From contig NZ_FNAI01000001.1 of the NCBI RefSeq assembly GCF_900101875.1, positions 744,001 to 808,000 of the forward strand: DNA of 64,000 nucleotides, written 5' to 3'. The translations under genes were made by a program, and so were the position numbers. A model generated the notes under the pieces. That model saw nothing but the letters and a program-made list of their open reading frames with translations, was not told the DNA's origin and did no database searches. Shown here in pieces: positions 9,790 to 19,101 of this stretch (the stretch's first letter is position 1; every line of letters starts with the position of its first letter). Source of the stretch: Mucilaginibacter pineti. GTDB taxonomy: Bacteria; Bacteroidota; Bacteroidia; Sphingobacteriales; Sphingobacteriaceae.

Positions 9790-10584
9790 TTACTTTAAAG
9801 AAATCAACAGCAGGGCGGTATTTAGTAAAAGTAATGCAGGCTGCGCTACAACAGATAAATTCTGGAATTTTTCGTTACGTATGGCTCGCTTGTTTTGCTC
9901 TACATAAACAATATCCTGATTTTGCATAATTGCCGCGGGATTGGATAACGATTCCAGTTCCCTTAGGTTTAGTTCCATAATCTGAGGGTTAAGCGGCCCT
10001 CCCCTAACTATTTTAATTCGTTTTTCATTTGCTTTATCGGTAAGCCCACCGGCTTCGCCAAGTATCTCAACAAGTGTGGTTCTGTCTTTTACTAACGGAT
10101 AATTGCCGGGGGCCCTAACTTCGCCAAAAACAGTTACTTTTAAATTAATGATCCGTACTTCAATTATGGGGTCTTTTATCAGTTTTTTACCATATAAGTC
10201 CTCTATGGTCTTTGCGGCGTCATACCTTGTTAAACCGCCAACTTTTACGCGCCCTATAACCGGTAAGGCTACAGTTCCATCACGCTCAACAGGATAGGTT
10301 TGTCCAGTAGCACTACCGCCAGACTGGGTAGTGCCGGGAGATGAGCCTACATCATCAAGAATAAACTTAAGGCTCTGTAAATTTCTTACCTGCAAAATAT
10401 CCTCGGGCTTAATTTTATACAGACCGTTATCATCAAAATTATTCTGCGCCGGAATTTCGGCATTGTTTGGGTTACGTTCAAAAAGTACCTGATTTTGCTT
10501 GTATGAACAAGAACTAAACAGCGCAACCAATCCAATTATTATACAAACTGTATTGATATAATTCAATAAACTTCTTTTGAGCAT
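9790..10584 (-). CDS. Polysaccharide export outer-membrane lipoprotein (Wza/GfcE-like)
   Basis: A 264-residue protein. The N-terminus has a lipoprotein signal ending LVALFSSCSYKQ, with the lipobox Cys near residue 26. The body contains the Poly_export domain (YKIKPEDILQVRNL, VERDGTVALPVIGRVKVGGLT) followed by a SLBB segment (VTVFGEVRAPGNYPL, LVEILGEAGGLTDKAN). A hydrophobic C-terminal helix (VVAQPALLLLNTALLLISLK) may cross a membrane. It forms the exit channel for exopolysaccharide in the outer membrane and normally works with Wzc. Here it is the last gene of the locus, 4 bases after the glycosyltransferase, and far from wzc. Confidence 0.88.
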   Translation of the reverse strand: MLKRSLLNYINTVCIIIGLVALFSSCSYKQNQVLFERNPNNAEIPAQNNFDDNGLYKIKPEDILQVRNLQSLKFILDDVGSSPGTTQSGGSATGQTYPVERDGTVALPVIGRVKVGGLTRYDAAKTIEDLYGKKLIKDPIIEVRIINLKVTVFGEVRAPGNYPLVKDRTTLVEILGEAGGLTDKANEKRIKIVRGGPLNPQIMELNLRELESLSNPAAIMQNQDIVYVEQNKRAIRNEKFQNLSVVAQPALLLLNTALLLISLK

Positions 10585-10588
10585 GCGT

Positions 10589-11749
10589 TTAAAAGTTATC
10601 TAAAAGGAATGAGATCTCCGGGTTTAATAATTTTTCTGCTTTTGCTTTTGAACGCTTGTAAACAATTGATTCAAAATGACTTGCATAAGAATTTATAATA
10701 TTATCGCAGGTATATATGCTTTTGATCTTCTGCAAATTATTGGCTATCATTTGTTGGTAACTGGGTGAAGTCTTCAACGTTACTGTTAAATTGAGCGCCA
10801 CATCAGCTGGGGTTGAAAAATAGAAAGCATCGGTGCCCAATACTGCACGATTAAATTTATTGTCATTTGAGCATACCAAGCTATTAGATGCCATTGCCTC
10901 AAGCAACGAAGGATTGGTGCCCCCAACCGTATGCCCGTGGAAGTAAATATTGGAATGATAACGCAAATTATTGAGTTTTTCCAGGTCGTAAACAGCGCCG
11001 ATGAATTTTATATTTTCGTAATTCTGAAATTTAGATCTTATGTAATTACCATAGGTATTATCGGTATTACCAACTACTAAAAAGTCGCGCTCCATACCCG
11101 CCTTTACAACACCATCCAAAATAATTTCGATACTATTTTCAGGCTCCATGCGGGCTATTAACATATCATAGTTGTAACTTTTTAAATTGTAATCATTTAA
11201 TACTGCCGGATCTGGGTTTTCAAAAACTTCGGCGCCATATGGGATAAATGTAGAGTCTTCATGATATTTTTCTTTTAGATAGCGCTGTATTTCTAATGAA
11301 TCGGAGATCAAATGATCACTGTATCGTACGGCAAGCTTCTCGGCATAGCGTAAAAAAGCCTGAACGGGTTTTGAGTATTTAGCCCTTTTCCATTCCATAC
11401 CGTCCATATTAGTAGTTACAACCGCTTCGCCCGGCAAAAACCATCCCCATACCGAGCTGCTGGTATAACCTAATTGCAGTATTACATCAACCTTTCTCTT
11501 CCGTACATCCTTGATACAATTAAGATCGTAAAGAAACTGCCCTACAGTACCCATCTTGAATTCAGGATCGTAGCAATGGCGAATCTCTACAGATTTCCAG
11601 GTTTTTTCCTGGTGGGGATGATTATGCGAGTTATAAACTATAACATCATATCCCTTTTTAACTAAACCTGCCGCTAAATATTCGGCACATTGTTCAAATC
11701 CTCCGTAGTTGTTTGGAATACCTCTGGTTCCTATGATGGCTATGCGCAT
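10589..11749 (-). CDS. Glycosyltransferase, DUF1972 + GT4 (rhamnosyltransferase-like)
   Basis: A 386-residue protein starting MRIAIIGTRGIPNNYGGFEQ, the hallmark of the DUF1972 N-terminal domain. The C-terminal GT4 part has the NTDNTYGN and GHTVGGTNPSLLEAMAS segments; the E of SLLEAM is the donor-phosphate ligand of GT-B enzymes. Several characterised relatives transfer rhamnose from dTDP-rhamnose onto a lipid-linked sugar, so this may be an early step in repeat-unit assembly. The donor cannot be proved here. It and the Wza-like gene form a unit separated from the rest of the locus by an oppositely oriented acyltransferase. Confidence 0.88.
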   Translation of the reverse strand: MRIAIIGTRGIPNNYGGFEQCAEYLAAGLVKKGYDVIVYNSHNHPHQEKTWKSVEIRHCYDPEFKMGTVGQFLYDLNCIKDVRKRKVDVILQLGYTSSSVWGWFLPGEAVVTTNMDGMEWKRAKYSKPVQAFLRYAEKLAVRYSDHLISDSLEIQRYLKEKYHEDSTFIPYGAEVFENPDPAVLNDYNLKSYNYDMLIARMEPENSIEIILDGVVKAGMERDFLVVGNTDNTYGNYIRSKFQNYENIKFIGAVYDLEKLNNLRYHSNIYFHGHTVGGTNPSLLEAMASNSLVCSNDNKFNRAVLGTDAFYFSTPADVALNLTVTLKTSPSYQQMIANNLQKIKSIYTCDNIINSYASHFESIVYKRSKAKAEKLLNPEISFLLDNF

Positions 11750-11993
11750 ATTATTTACGTTTAATACTTTTAAATGAATTATTAATATTTTTTAAGCCAA
11801 TTTACAAGCCGTTTACTTATGGATTAAAACATATCTAAATATAGGCACCAACCTATCTTTATGTTCAATTTTGGACTCATTTGAACACACAGCATACAAA
11901 AAAACAGAATGAACAGAATAAACGAAACCTTTAATATTAAAGCAAAAAAAAAGTATTATACTTATATCTTTAACCCTTATATAATATTACAAG

Positions 11994-12659
11994 ATGAGCA
12001 AAGCATTAAAGCTGCTGGGCAGGTTAAACTTGAAAACCATTATTTTTAACCTGAAGTATTTTCCGCTAAAAACAGCGATAAAATTGCCTGTGCTTATATC
12101 GGGTAATATTTATTTATACAAAACCAATGGCAGGGTAATATTAAACGGACCTATCCGAACCGGAATGGTACAAATTGGCTATGGAAAAGTGGCCGTTACC
12201 GATTTTAAACGTTCAAGAGGCGTTTGGGAAGTAAATGGAGATGTGGAATTTAAAGGCAGGGCATTTATAATGCATGGCTGTAAAATAAATGTAAGCAAGA
12301 ATGCGCAATTAATTATTGGCGATGATTTTCATATGAGTACCGAATGCGCTATAGTTGTAGAGAAGAGAATAGAAATAGGAAACGAATCTGGCATATCCTG
12401 GGAGTCATTAGTAATGGATACCGATTTTCATCACATTGCCGATGAGAATGGCGTGGTGTTTAATCACCCAAAAGAAATTATTATTGGCGATAAGGTTTGG
12501 GTGGGCTGCCGTTGTACAATTTTAAAAGGTTCGGTAATACCATCGGGCAGTATTATTGCGGCAAATTCATTGGTCACCAAAAAACTGGTTGGCGATAGTT
12601 GTATTTTCGGGGGCAACCCAATGAGGGTGCTGAAAGAAAATATCACCTGGTGGTATTAG
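11994..12659 (+). CDS. Hexapeptide-repeat acyltransferase, inverted in the locus
   Basis: A 221-residue LbH protein. The isoleucine-patch repeats run from the middle onward (MHGCKINVSKNAQLIIGDD, IEIGNESGISWESLV) and end with VWVGCRCTILKGSVIPSGS and the FGGNPMRVLKEN tail that is standard for O-acetyltransferases. The catalytic His in the DTDFHHI segment is in place. It probably acetylates a sugar residue of the exopolysaccharide. It is the only gene of the locus on the + strand, convergent by 3 bases with the WcaF-like gene and divergent from the DUF1972 glycosyltransferase. Confidence 0.85.
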   Translation: MSKALKLLGRLNLKTIIFNLKYFPLKTAIKLPVLISGNIYLYKTNGRVILNGPIRTGMVQIGYGKVAVTDFKRSRGVWEVNGDVEFKGRAFIMHGCKINVSKNAQLIIGDDFHMSTECAIVVEKRIEIGNESGISWESLVMDTDFHHIADENGVVFNHPKEIIIGDKVWVGCRCTILKGSVIPSGSIIAANSLVTKKLVGDSCIFGGNPMRVLKENITWWY

Positions 12660-12662
12660 GTA

Positions 12663-13208
12663 TTAAATGATAGGCAAAACAGCATCACTCAGATCATAAG
12701 TTAAATCCCTGTTCCGGATAGCGATCTGTTTAGCCGGAACCCCACCTACTACAGTGTATGGCAATACATTTTTAGTAACCACCGCCCCGGCAGCTACTAC
12801 CGCCCCTTTGCCTATAGTTACCCCGGGCAAAATCACCGAGCGTGAACACAACCATGCGTAATCTTCAATAACAACGGCCTGCCCTGCTTGAGCAAATGTT
12901 GAGCTGTTATAGTCGTGATGCAATGTCCATATCATTACCTCGTTGCTGATATTTACATTATTACCGATTATCAATCCCATCCTGGCATCAAGCAGAGCAT
13001 TATGGCCTATTATTGTACCCCGGCCTACTTTCAATTTCCAGGGGCTTCTCACTTCAAAACCTCTGTAAATACCCACACGCCAGCTAATTTTTGCTTTAAG
13101 TGCCCGCAATAAAAAGATCCTTAGCGTGTGAAACGGCAACCAGCTTATCACACCGCAAACCATAAACAAACACGATCCTTTAAATTTAGCTACACTGTTT
13201 TTGATCAT
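12663..13208 (-). CDS. WcaF-type colanic-acid-like acetyltransferase
   Basis: A 181-residue LbH protein. The N-terminal block MVCGVISWLPFHTLRIFLLRALKAK is followed by GRGTIIGHNALLDAR and ISNEVMIWTLHHDYNS with the catalytic His pair. It ends YAWLCSRSVILPGVTIGKGAVV and VVGGVPAKQIAIRN. This architecture matches WcaF-like acetyltransferases of exopolysaccharide loci. It likely transfers acetyl from acetyl-CoA to a hexose of the repeat unit. It lies downstream of two more transferase genes on the same strand with small gaps, as in an operon. Confidence 0.85.
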   Translation of the reverse strand: MIKNSVAKFKGSCLFMVCGVISWLPFHTLRIFLLRALKAKISWRVGIYRGFEVRSPWKLKVGRGTIIGHNALLDARMGLIIGNNVNISNEVMIWTLHHDYNSSTFAQAGQAVVIEDYAWLCSRSVILPGVTIGKGAVVAAGAVVTKNVLPYTVVGGVPAKQIAIRNRDLTYDLSDAVLPII

Positions 13209-13220
13209 GATACGGAGCAG

Positions 13221-13970
13221 TTAAACAACTCTTAACTTAGTTTTAAAATCCGGTACTTCTGGTTCAATTGTTTCACTACGTTTTTTCAAAATTCTACCGG
13301 GCACACCGGCAACAACTGAATGTGGTGCAATCGTTTTTGTAACTATACTGCCTGCCGCAATTACGCAACCTTCGCCAATAGTTACACCTGCAAGTATGGT
13401 GACCCCGGCACCTACCCAGCAATTATTACCGATGTAAACACGGTTTCTGGTTACACCCTGATCCTTAATATTTACCGATAAATTGGAAAAGTTGTGGTTT
13501 TCTGAAAATATTTTGACACCCGGCCCAATAATCACATTATCTCCAATTTCTATACCGCCCTGACCACCCATATACGTACCGGCATTAATACCACTATTAT
13601 TACCTATAGTTATCCCCTTTCCTTTTTGAGAGATTACCCCAGTGCATATCAGCGTACAATTACGTGCAATAGATACGTTGTTCTTGATCAATATTCCATC
13701 TAACGATAAAGCATTGATGTATACATTATCTTCAATAATAAGATTGCTACCGGCAGCAAACTGATAAATATGATCTATTACAACCCTGGTACCAATAAAT
13801 ACTAACCCATTTGAAGCCCTAAAAAACAACTTCTTATAGCCTCCTCGAATTACCTGAATGCCCCGGCTTAATATAATTACATATAACTCCCTGAAACTGT
13901 AGTTATTCTCAAACTTGTAATCCGGCTTATTTTTAAGTCGGCATATTATCTTTTCAATTAATGTACGCAT
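13221..13970 (-). CDS. Hexapeptide-repeat acyltransferase
   Basis: A 249-residue protein with a long left-handed beta-helix: repeats start at about residue 55 (FIGTRVVIDHIYQF), pass through ISLKNNVSIARN-type turns and SENHNFSNLS with the catalytic His, and end YIGNNCWVGAGVTILAGVTIGE and VVAGVPGRILKKRSE. The fold and C-terminus are those of sugar O-acetyltransferases. The start overlaps the end of the upstream glycosyltransferase by 17 bases, so translation may be coupled. The exact acceptor sugar is unknown. Confidence 0.85.
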   Translation of the reverse strand: MRTLIEKIICRLKNKPDYKFENNYSFRELYVIILSRGIQVIRGGYKKLFFRASNGLVFIGTRVVIDHIYQFAAGSNLIIEDNVYINALSLDGILIKNNVSIARNCTLICTGVISQKGKGITIGNNSGINAGTYMGGQGGIEIGDNVIIGPGVKIFSENHNFSNLSVNIKDQGVTRNRVYIGNNCWVGAGVTILAGVTIGEGCVIAAGSIVTKTIAPHSVVAGVPGRILKKRSETIEPEVPDFKTKLRVV

Positions 13971-15093
13971 CGCTAATTAATTTTAATATTCCGTTTGCAG
14001 ACCCAGGCCATGAAAATTGTTTAGAATGATCAATACCGGCAGTTACTTTTCTTTGATATAATTCGTTGTCATTCAGTAAAAGATTGATTTTTTGGGCTAC
14101 ATCCTCCGTATTGTCAGGATCGATGTAAATTGCCGCGTCGCCACAGATCTCCGGCATCGAGGTTCGGTTTGATACGATGACGGGCACCCCGCATTGCATG
14201 GCCTCCAGAGGAGGTAAACCAAAACCTTCTGCATGTGACGGAAAGCAGAAAACGGTAGCGTTGGCGTAGATCACATATAAATCCTCCTCGGGTACATGAC
14301 CAGTAAAAACAACACGCTTGGATAGGCCCTCTAACATGATCTGGTTTTGCAAGGCTGTTAAATCGTTACCTTGCCCGCCTACGATCAGCAGCTTAATGTT
14401 TTTATCATCAAGCAGATTTATGGCACTTACCAGGCGAGAAATATTTTTTCGAATGTTAACACGCCCTACGTATAGCAAATACCTTTGGGGGAGCTGATAC
14501 TTAAATACAATTGATTGGATCTTTGCTTTCGAATAAGCAGCCAGCACTTTAAAATTGCTATTGATGCCATGATAAACCACCGAGATATTTTTACCGTTGG
14601 CTATATCATTTTTAACTAATCGTTCTTTCTCGGTATTTGATATAGTGATGATCATATCGGCCTTTTTAGCAAGGTTTTTCATCTGTTTGAAATACAGCAG
14701 TTCCGTACTTGAATAATACTGCGGAAAATCCAAAAACAAAACGTCATGTATATAAACTACCTTACGAAAACCGTTTGGCCACAAGCTGTTAAAGTTTTGA
14801 AAAAGAACAATTTCCAATTTGTGCAAACGTGCAAAATATGGGATCAACAATAAATTAGATAACAGATTGGGTACCACGGGCAAAAAAACAAGTTTCACTG
14901 TTGCAGGAAAATGCTCAATGGCTTGCTGTTTAAAATCAGAAGTTATTAGCAGGTAAATTTCAAACCTTTCCTGAGTATTATTCACCATTTCATTAACCAG
15001 GTTTTTCACCACCATGTTGCCACTTGGCGGGCCTTTAAAAAACCACTTGGCATCAATTCCTAATTTTATTTTATGATCAGTGGCGGTTAACAT
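13954..15093 (-). CDS. Glycosyltransferase family 4
   Basis: A 379-residue GT-B enzyme. The N-terminus begins LGIDAKWFFKGPPSGN; the donor-binding half contains YVGRVNIRKNISRLVSAI, VFTGHVPEEDLYVIYANA and the E-x7-E motif in SHAEGFGLPPLEAMQCGVPV, all typical of retaining GT4 mannosyl/glucosyl transferases. It should act on the cytoplasmic face, adding a sugar to the undecaprenyl-linked repeat. Its stop lies inside the next gene by 17 bases, and it starts 1 base after the preceding glycosyltransferase ends. Confidence 0.9.
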   Translation of the reverse strand: MLTATDHKIKLGIDAKWFFKGPPSGNMVVKNLVNEMVNNTQERFEIYLLITSDFKQQAIEHFPATVKLVFLPVVPNLLSNLLLIPYFARLHKLEIVLFQNFNSLWPNGFRKVVYIHDVLFLDFPQYYSSTELLYFKQMKNLAKKADMIITISNTEKERLVKNDIANGKNISVVYHGINSNFKVLAAYSKAKIQSIVFKYQLPQRYLLYVGRVNIRKNISRLVSAINLLDDKNIKLLIVGGQGNDLTALQNQIMLEGLSKRVVFTGHVPEEDLYVIYANATVFCFPSHAEGFGLPPLEAMQCGVPVIVSNRTSMPEICGDAAIYIDPDNTEDVAQKINLLLNDNELYQRKVTAGIDHSKQFSWPGSANGILKLISDAYIN

Positions 15094-15094
15094 A

Positions 15095-16396
15095 TTACAC
15101 AGTTAAAGTTGGATAGATCAATGATGAATTAAAACGCTGACCATGTACCTGAATGGCTTTGTTGTACATATTATTAAGCTTATACAGCCTTTTTTCCCAG
15201 CTATGCTCCTCGGCGCAAAGCGTAGTAGTTTGCGCCAGATTCATCAGCATCGAAGGGTTATTTAACACTACAATCAACTCTTTGCGCATATCAGTAACCA
15301 TCGAATTATAGTCGGCTGATTTTATTTTAATACCACATTTTGGGCATATTACATCACCCATGCCACAATGATCAATGGTTAAAGTGGGTATGCTGAATGT
15401 TAATGCTTCAAAAATAACTGCCGGATTATCCTCGGCCATGCTGGTAATAATATGCAGATGGGCAAATGACATTGTGCTCAAAGCTTCCGTTCTGGATAAG
15501 TGTCCATGCCATTTTATGTTATTTACAAGGTTCAGGTCTTTTGCTTTTTGCTGTAACTTTTTTGATAACGGCCCACTCCCCATAACATGCAGCACCCAGT
15601 TTTTTTGCGTTATCCCAGACAGTGCTTCAAGGCATAAGGCTAAATTTTTCCGTTCAATTAAACTACCTGACCATACCATTTGCACTTGTTTACATATGGT
15701 ATCGAATTTACTTTCATCAAAAATAATATTACCAATGATGCCCTGCTCTGATAAATAACAGCTTTCGATGCCAAATTTTTCCCATATGGTTTGCTGGCCG
15801 GCGGTAGTGGCGGCCATTAATACATCAACCTGTTCAAAAGCTGTCTTTATCCGGGCCGAATAGTTAAGCTGCAAATGATTAATGATATTTTTAACGCCGA
15901 ATTTCAGCCTTGTAAATAAGGGCTTTACAGCAAGAAACCGCTTATCGATAATGTTCATCCCGCCTATCGGGCCCCATACCATTGGCTTATTTAATTGCCA
16001 TAAAAAGCCAGGCTCCCGGAAACCAATTGGGCCTAACTGATGCACCACATCTATATCAACGGTTTTGCAAATTTCAAAAGCCGCTGCTAATGCAGCCTTT
16101 TGCCACAGATAATAGGCAAAGTAAAAAAACCAGCCTAAGCCAATCTTATTCAGCATATTAATAGCCATAGCCAGCTTATTTGCTCTTACCTCAACAAAGT
16201 GAACATTCTTTATCCTGTTGTTTTTTATATACTCCAACATGGTTTGGGTATCGCCCATATGATCGTCAGACATGCCATAAAGCACCCAAAGCTCATGCTG
16301 GGTTGACAGGTGCATAACCGTATTCCAGGCTGCGCCATACTCCGACCCTCTTACCGGTGAAATTGCGTATGCAGATATAAGTATGCGCTTTTTCAT
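15095..16396 (-). CDS. Glycosyltransferase family 4
   Basis: A 433-residue GT4 enzyme. The N-terminal segment is ILISAYAISPVRGSEYGAAW, and the C-terminal half has VWSGSLIERKNLALCLEAL, GHLSRTEALSTM and AEDNPAVIFEALTFSIPTLT, the E-x7-E donor site. In this subfamily the SPVRGSEYG segment is seen in enzymes of exopolysaccharide loci, so a role in repeat-unit assembly is expected. The linkage is not determinable. It sits 6 bases after the GT2 gene on the same strand. Confidence 0.88.
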   Translation of the reverse strand: MKKRILISAYAISPVRGSEYGAAWNTVMHLSTQHELWVLYGMSDDHMGDTQTMLEYIKNNRIKNVHFVEVRANKLAMAINMLNKIGLGWFFYFAYYLWQKAALAAAFEICKTVDIDVVHQLGPIGFREPGFLWQLNKPMVWGPIGGMNIIDKRFLAVKPLFTRLKFGVKNIINHLQLNYSARIKTAFEQVDVLMAATTAGQQTIWEKFGIESCYLSEQGIIGNIIFDESKFDTICKQVQMVWSGSLIERKNLALCLEALSGITQKNWVLHVMGSGPLSKKLQQKAKDLNLVNNIKWHGHLSRTEALSTMSFAHLHIITSMAEDNPAVIFEALTFSIPTLTIDHCGMGDVICPKCGIKIKSADYNSMVTDMRKELIVVLNNPSMLMNLAQTTTLCAEEHSWEKRLYKLNNMYNKAIQVHGQRFNSSLIYPTLTV

Positions 16397-16402
16397 GTTT
16401 GT

Positions 16403-17167
16403 TTAATTGGCTAATGTTCTCAATGGGTCTTTATAAAAATAACGCCACCGAAGACGGCTTATATGATTAAACAGGAACGAACCGAGGTAACTTATCCCCT
16501 TTAAATGCCTGCGCATTACCTTTAATTCCTCATGGTGCATTCTTGTGGTATCACCACTTACCCCTCCCGCGCTCATGTGTACTATCAACTCATCTATATG
16601 CTTTATTTTAAAACCATTGCATCTTATCCGCATGAACATATCAAAATCCATAGCTATAGATAATCCGGTATCGTAATAGCCTACCTGTTTGTAAACTTCC
16701 CTTTTTACGAAGCATGTAGGATGCATTATGTACATGCCAAAGTTTAGCCAGCTTACCTTACTCTTTTTATCGCGTTTAAAGCCATTATCGCCTATAAGCA
16801 TGATGTTTCCGCAGCATACATCGTCATGTTTGGAGATGTTGTTCATCATTACCTCAACAGCATTTGGGGTATATTGGTCATCGGCATTTATCATTCCTAT
16901 CCAATCGCCGGTTGCAAGGGCTATGCCTTTGTTGAAGCCATCGGCTATCCCCTTATCCGGTTCGCTGATATATTTCGATATTCTATCCTCATATTTTTTA
17001 ATAATTTGCAAGGTTCTATCGACAGACCCACCATCTATAATAATGTATTCTAAGCTTTTATAACTTTGGGCGAGCACACTTAATATGGTAGCCTCAATGG
17101 TGGCCTGCGCATTGTAGGCAACCGTTATAATGGTAACTTTAGGTGAATTATATTGATGCTGTTCCAT
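16403..17167 (-). CDS. Glycosyltransferase family 2
   Basis: A 254-residue GT-A enzyme. The fold start is VTIITVAYNAQATIEATI, followed by YIIIDGGSVDRT and GWIGMINADDQY-type metal site (GDWIGMINADD, with the DD as the DxD equivalent). The later segment MHPTCFVKREVYKQVGYYD is common in WcaA/WfaB-like GT2 enzymes. It is an inverting transferase acting on the lipid-linked repeat unit in the cytoplasm. It is 7 bases downstream of the polymerase gene and 6 bases upstream of the next glycosyltransferase. Confidence 0.9.
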   Translation of the reverse strand: MEQHQYNSPKVTIITVAYNAQATIEATILSVLAQSYKSLEYIIIDGGSVDRTLQIIKKYEDRISKYISEPDKGIADGFNKGIALATGDWIGMINADDQYTPNAVEVMMNNISKHDDVCCGNIMLIGDNGFKRDKKSKVSWLNFGMYIMHPTCFVKREVYKQVGYYDTGLSIAMDFDMFMRIRCNGFKIKHIDELIVHMSAGGVSGDTTRMHHEELKVMRRHLKGISYLGSFLFNHISRLRWRYFYKDPLRTLAN

Positions 17168-17174
17168 AGTTAAT

Positions 17175-18449
17175 TTAATAGGCTATTGCTTGTTCATATT
17201 TTATTTCCTGGGTTTCCTGTCTTGATTTCAGTCTAAAAACAAGCGCATGAAAGTTGAGGTAACTATATCCCAGGGTAATCATCAGCACACTCATTTCAAC
17301 ATTAAAAAATGCCGTTACAATGTAGTTGGTGAGCAATAAACTAATGATACAACCAAGCGTAAGCGCCGCAAAAAGCCGTATCACTGGCCGTCCGCTGGCG
17401 TCAGCATAGCGTCGCCAGTTTATGACGATGAGGCTAAAAAAAACCGAGGCGTAAAGCAACACCCCCACCGCACCTGTTTTTACAAGGATGTAAAGCCAGC
17501 CATTGTGCAGTACCGGGATGTACTGAAAATCGGTATCCTCACCAAGCCGCACAAAAGTTTTCAGATCTATCAACTTGCCCAGGCCGCCAAAAACCCAATC
17601 CTTCATGCCGCCCTCTGTGTAACCTTTGAGCGCCATAAACGATTCGTAGCCGCGATATTTAATGTTGATATCCTGCTCGGTATTGTACTGGCCGATACTC
17701 ACCTCGGAGAACGACCCCAGGATCTTATTCACAAACGTACCCGAATTGGAATTTACCTTTAAAGCATCGAGCGGTAACAGTGTGAAAATGATAACCAGGG
17801 AAAGCACTACGGGTGGTATCCAAAGGCGTTTTATTTTATCGGCCACCAGTAACATTAAAAAGCATAAGGTAATAATGAGATAGGTACGCGATGCAAACAT
17901 GTACACGCCCAAAACATTAATAGCTGTTAAGGCATTAAACCAAATGCGCGTGTATAATTTGATATTGAACTTACGGCAAATCAACAGGCAGGCAAGTGCC
18001 AAAGGCGGTACAGGCGTACCTACTATACCAATAGCATAATGGGCCGAATACGGGTCGGTAAGGGCGCCTAAGCCCATGTAGGATATCGATATACCGGTTA
18101 CAACAAAAGATGTGATTACACCGGCTAAAACAATGGTTTTAAGAAACTGGTCTACCGTAAGGCGGCAGGCCATTACAATACCAGCGGTTATAAATAATAA
18201 CGGGATGGAGAAATAATAGAAATCTTTAAAAATAAGGTAAGTATTATTCTCATACCCTACTACCAACCCAAATATCACCGGCAATTGTAGCAGGGCGAAC
18301 AATCTGGCCATTTTTATAGCCGCCAGCTGCTGATTTAAAGGCATAGCAATAATTACAATGGCTATACCCAGCACTACAGGCTGTACGTGAAAAAATGATG
18401 CCAGGATAAGCATCAGTAATAAAAATGAGGTTAGTTGCTGCTTATTCAT
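17175..18449 (-). CDS. O-antigen ligase/polymerase-like membrane protein (Wzy candidate)
   Basis: A 424-residue protein with about ten to twelve hydrophobic segments and a large loop after two thirds of the length containing TEQDINIKYRGYESFMALKGY and VPVLHNGWLYILVKTGAVG. The H-N-G-(W/Y) motif in that loop is a mark of the O-antigen ligase/polymerase superfamily. In a Wzx/Wzy-type locus this is the best candidate for the polymerase that links repeat units in the periplasm. Only position and family support the Wzy call; a WaaL role would need a lipid A context that is absent. The start overlaps the end of the acyltransferase by 8 bases. Confidence 0.8.
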   Translation of the reverse strand: MNKQQLTSFLLLMLILASFFHVQPVVLGIAIVIIAMPLNQQLAAIKMARLFALLQLPVIFGLVVGYENNTYLIFKDFYYFSIPLLFITAGIVMACRLTVDQFLKTIVLAGVITSFVVTGISISYMGLGALTDPYSAHYAIGIVGTPVPPLALACLLICRKFNIKLYTRIWFNALTAINVLGVYMFASRTYLIITLCFLMLLVADKIKRLWIPPVVLSLVIIFTLLPLDALKVNSNSGTFVNKILGSFSEVSIGQYNTEQDINIKYRGYESFMALKGYTEGGMKDWVFGGLGKLIDLKTFVRLGEDTDFQYIPVLHNGWLYILVKTGAVGVLLYASVFFSLIVINWRRYADASGRPVIRLFAALTLGCIISLLLTNYIVTAFFNVEMSVLMITLGYSYLNFHALVFRLKSRQETQEIKYEQAIAY

Positions 18450-19098
18450 TTACCAGTTGATGTTGCGGTGTTTTAATATGATAAGTATCTTTTATATAGC
18501 GGGCTGGGTTTCCGGCCCAAATCTGCTCATCGGGAATATCCTGAAACACTACCGAACCTGCTCCTACTATTGAATTTTTGCCAATGGTTACCCCTTTTAA
18601 AATAGTACTATGCCCTCCTATAAAGGCTCCGTCCTTTATAATTACCGGTCTTGACTTCACACCGTCGAGCCTTTCGGGATAGCTGTTGCGCATTGTGGCA
18701 TCAAGGGAATGAAAATCCGTATCGTAAATAACCGTGTTGATACCGATTTTTACATTATTACCAATGCTTATTTTGTCATGGCAAATTAAGGCCACCGAAG
18801 TGATACCTACATTATTACCAATAGAAAGCCGGGCACCGGCCGCGGCAACAAAATAGCATTGCTGCTGCCTGCCACCCATTGCATGGTATTTGCCGCTGTT
18901 AAACCTGAATTTTTCACCTATAGTAAAACTCCCGCTCATGTTGATATCTAAAATGGGGACACCAAAGCCTATAAAATCACGATGGAACTTTACCCCGTTG
19001 AGGTAAAATTTAAAACTGGTGATGATATAGGAGTATATGCGGGCCATTTTGTAATACATGAACCGTAATCCCCGGTAAAATTTTCTGATGATGTACAT
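18442..19098 (-). CDS. Hexapeptide-repeat acyltransferase
   Basis: A 218-residue LbH protein. Repeats begin near residue 50 (ILDINMSGSFTIGEKFRF), with GIGITSV-type turns and DTDFHSLDA supplying the catalytic His. The end is FIGGHSTILKGVTIGKNSIV and IWAGNPARYIKDTY. It probably acetylates a sugar of the repeat unit. It lies between the CatB-like transferase (3 bases away) and the polymerase (8-base overlap), consistent with one operon. Confidence 0.85.
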   Translation of the reverse strand: MYIIRKFYRGLRFMYYKMARIYSYIITSFKFYLNGVKFHRDFIGFGVPILDINMSGSFTIGEKFRFNSGKYHAMGGRQQQCYFVAAAGARLSIGNNVGITSVALICHDKISIGNNVKIGINTVIYDTDFHSLDATMRNSYPERLDGVKSRPVIIKDGAFIGGHSTILKGVTIGKNSIVGAGSVVFQDIPDEQIWAGNPARYIKDTYHIKTPQHQLVNE

Positions 19099-19101
19099 AC
19101 G

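Noticed and set aside
15375..15758. 127-residue ORF on the + strand opposite a glycosyltransferase
   Set aside because: Antisense to a clear GT4 gene with intact motifs; composition is that of a mirrored frame.
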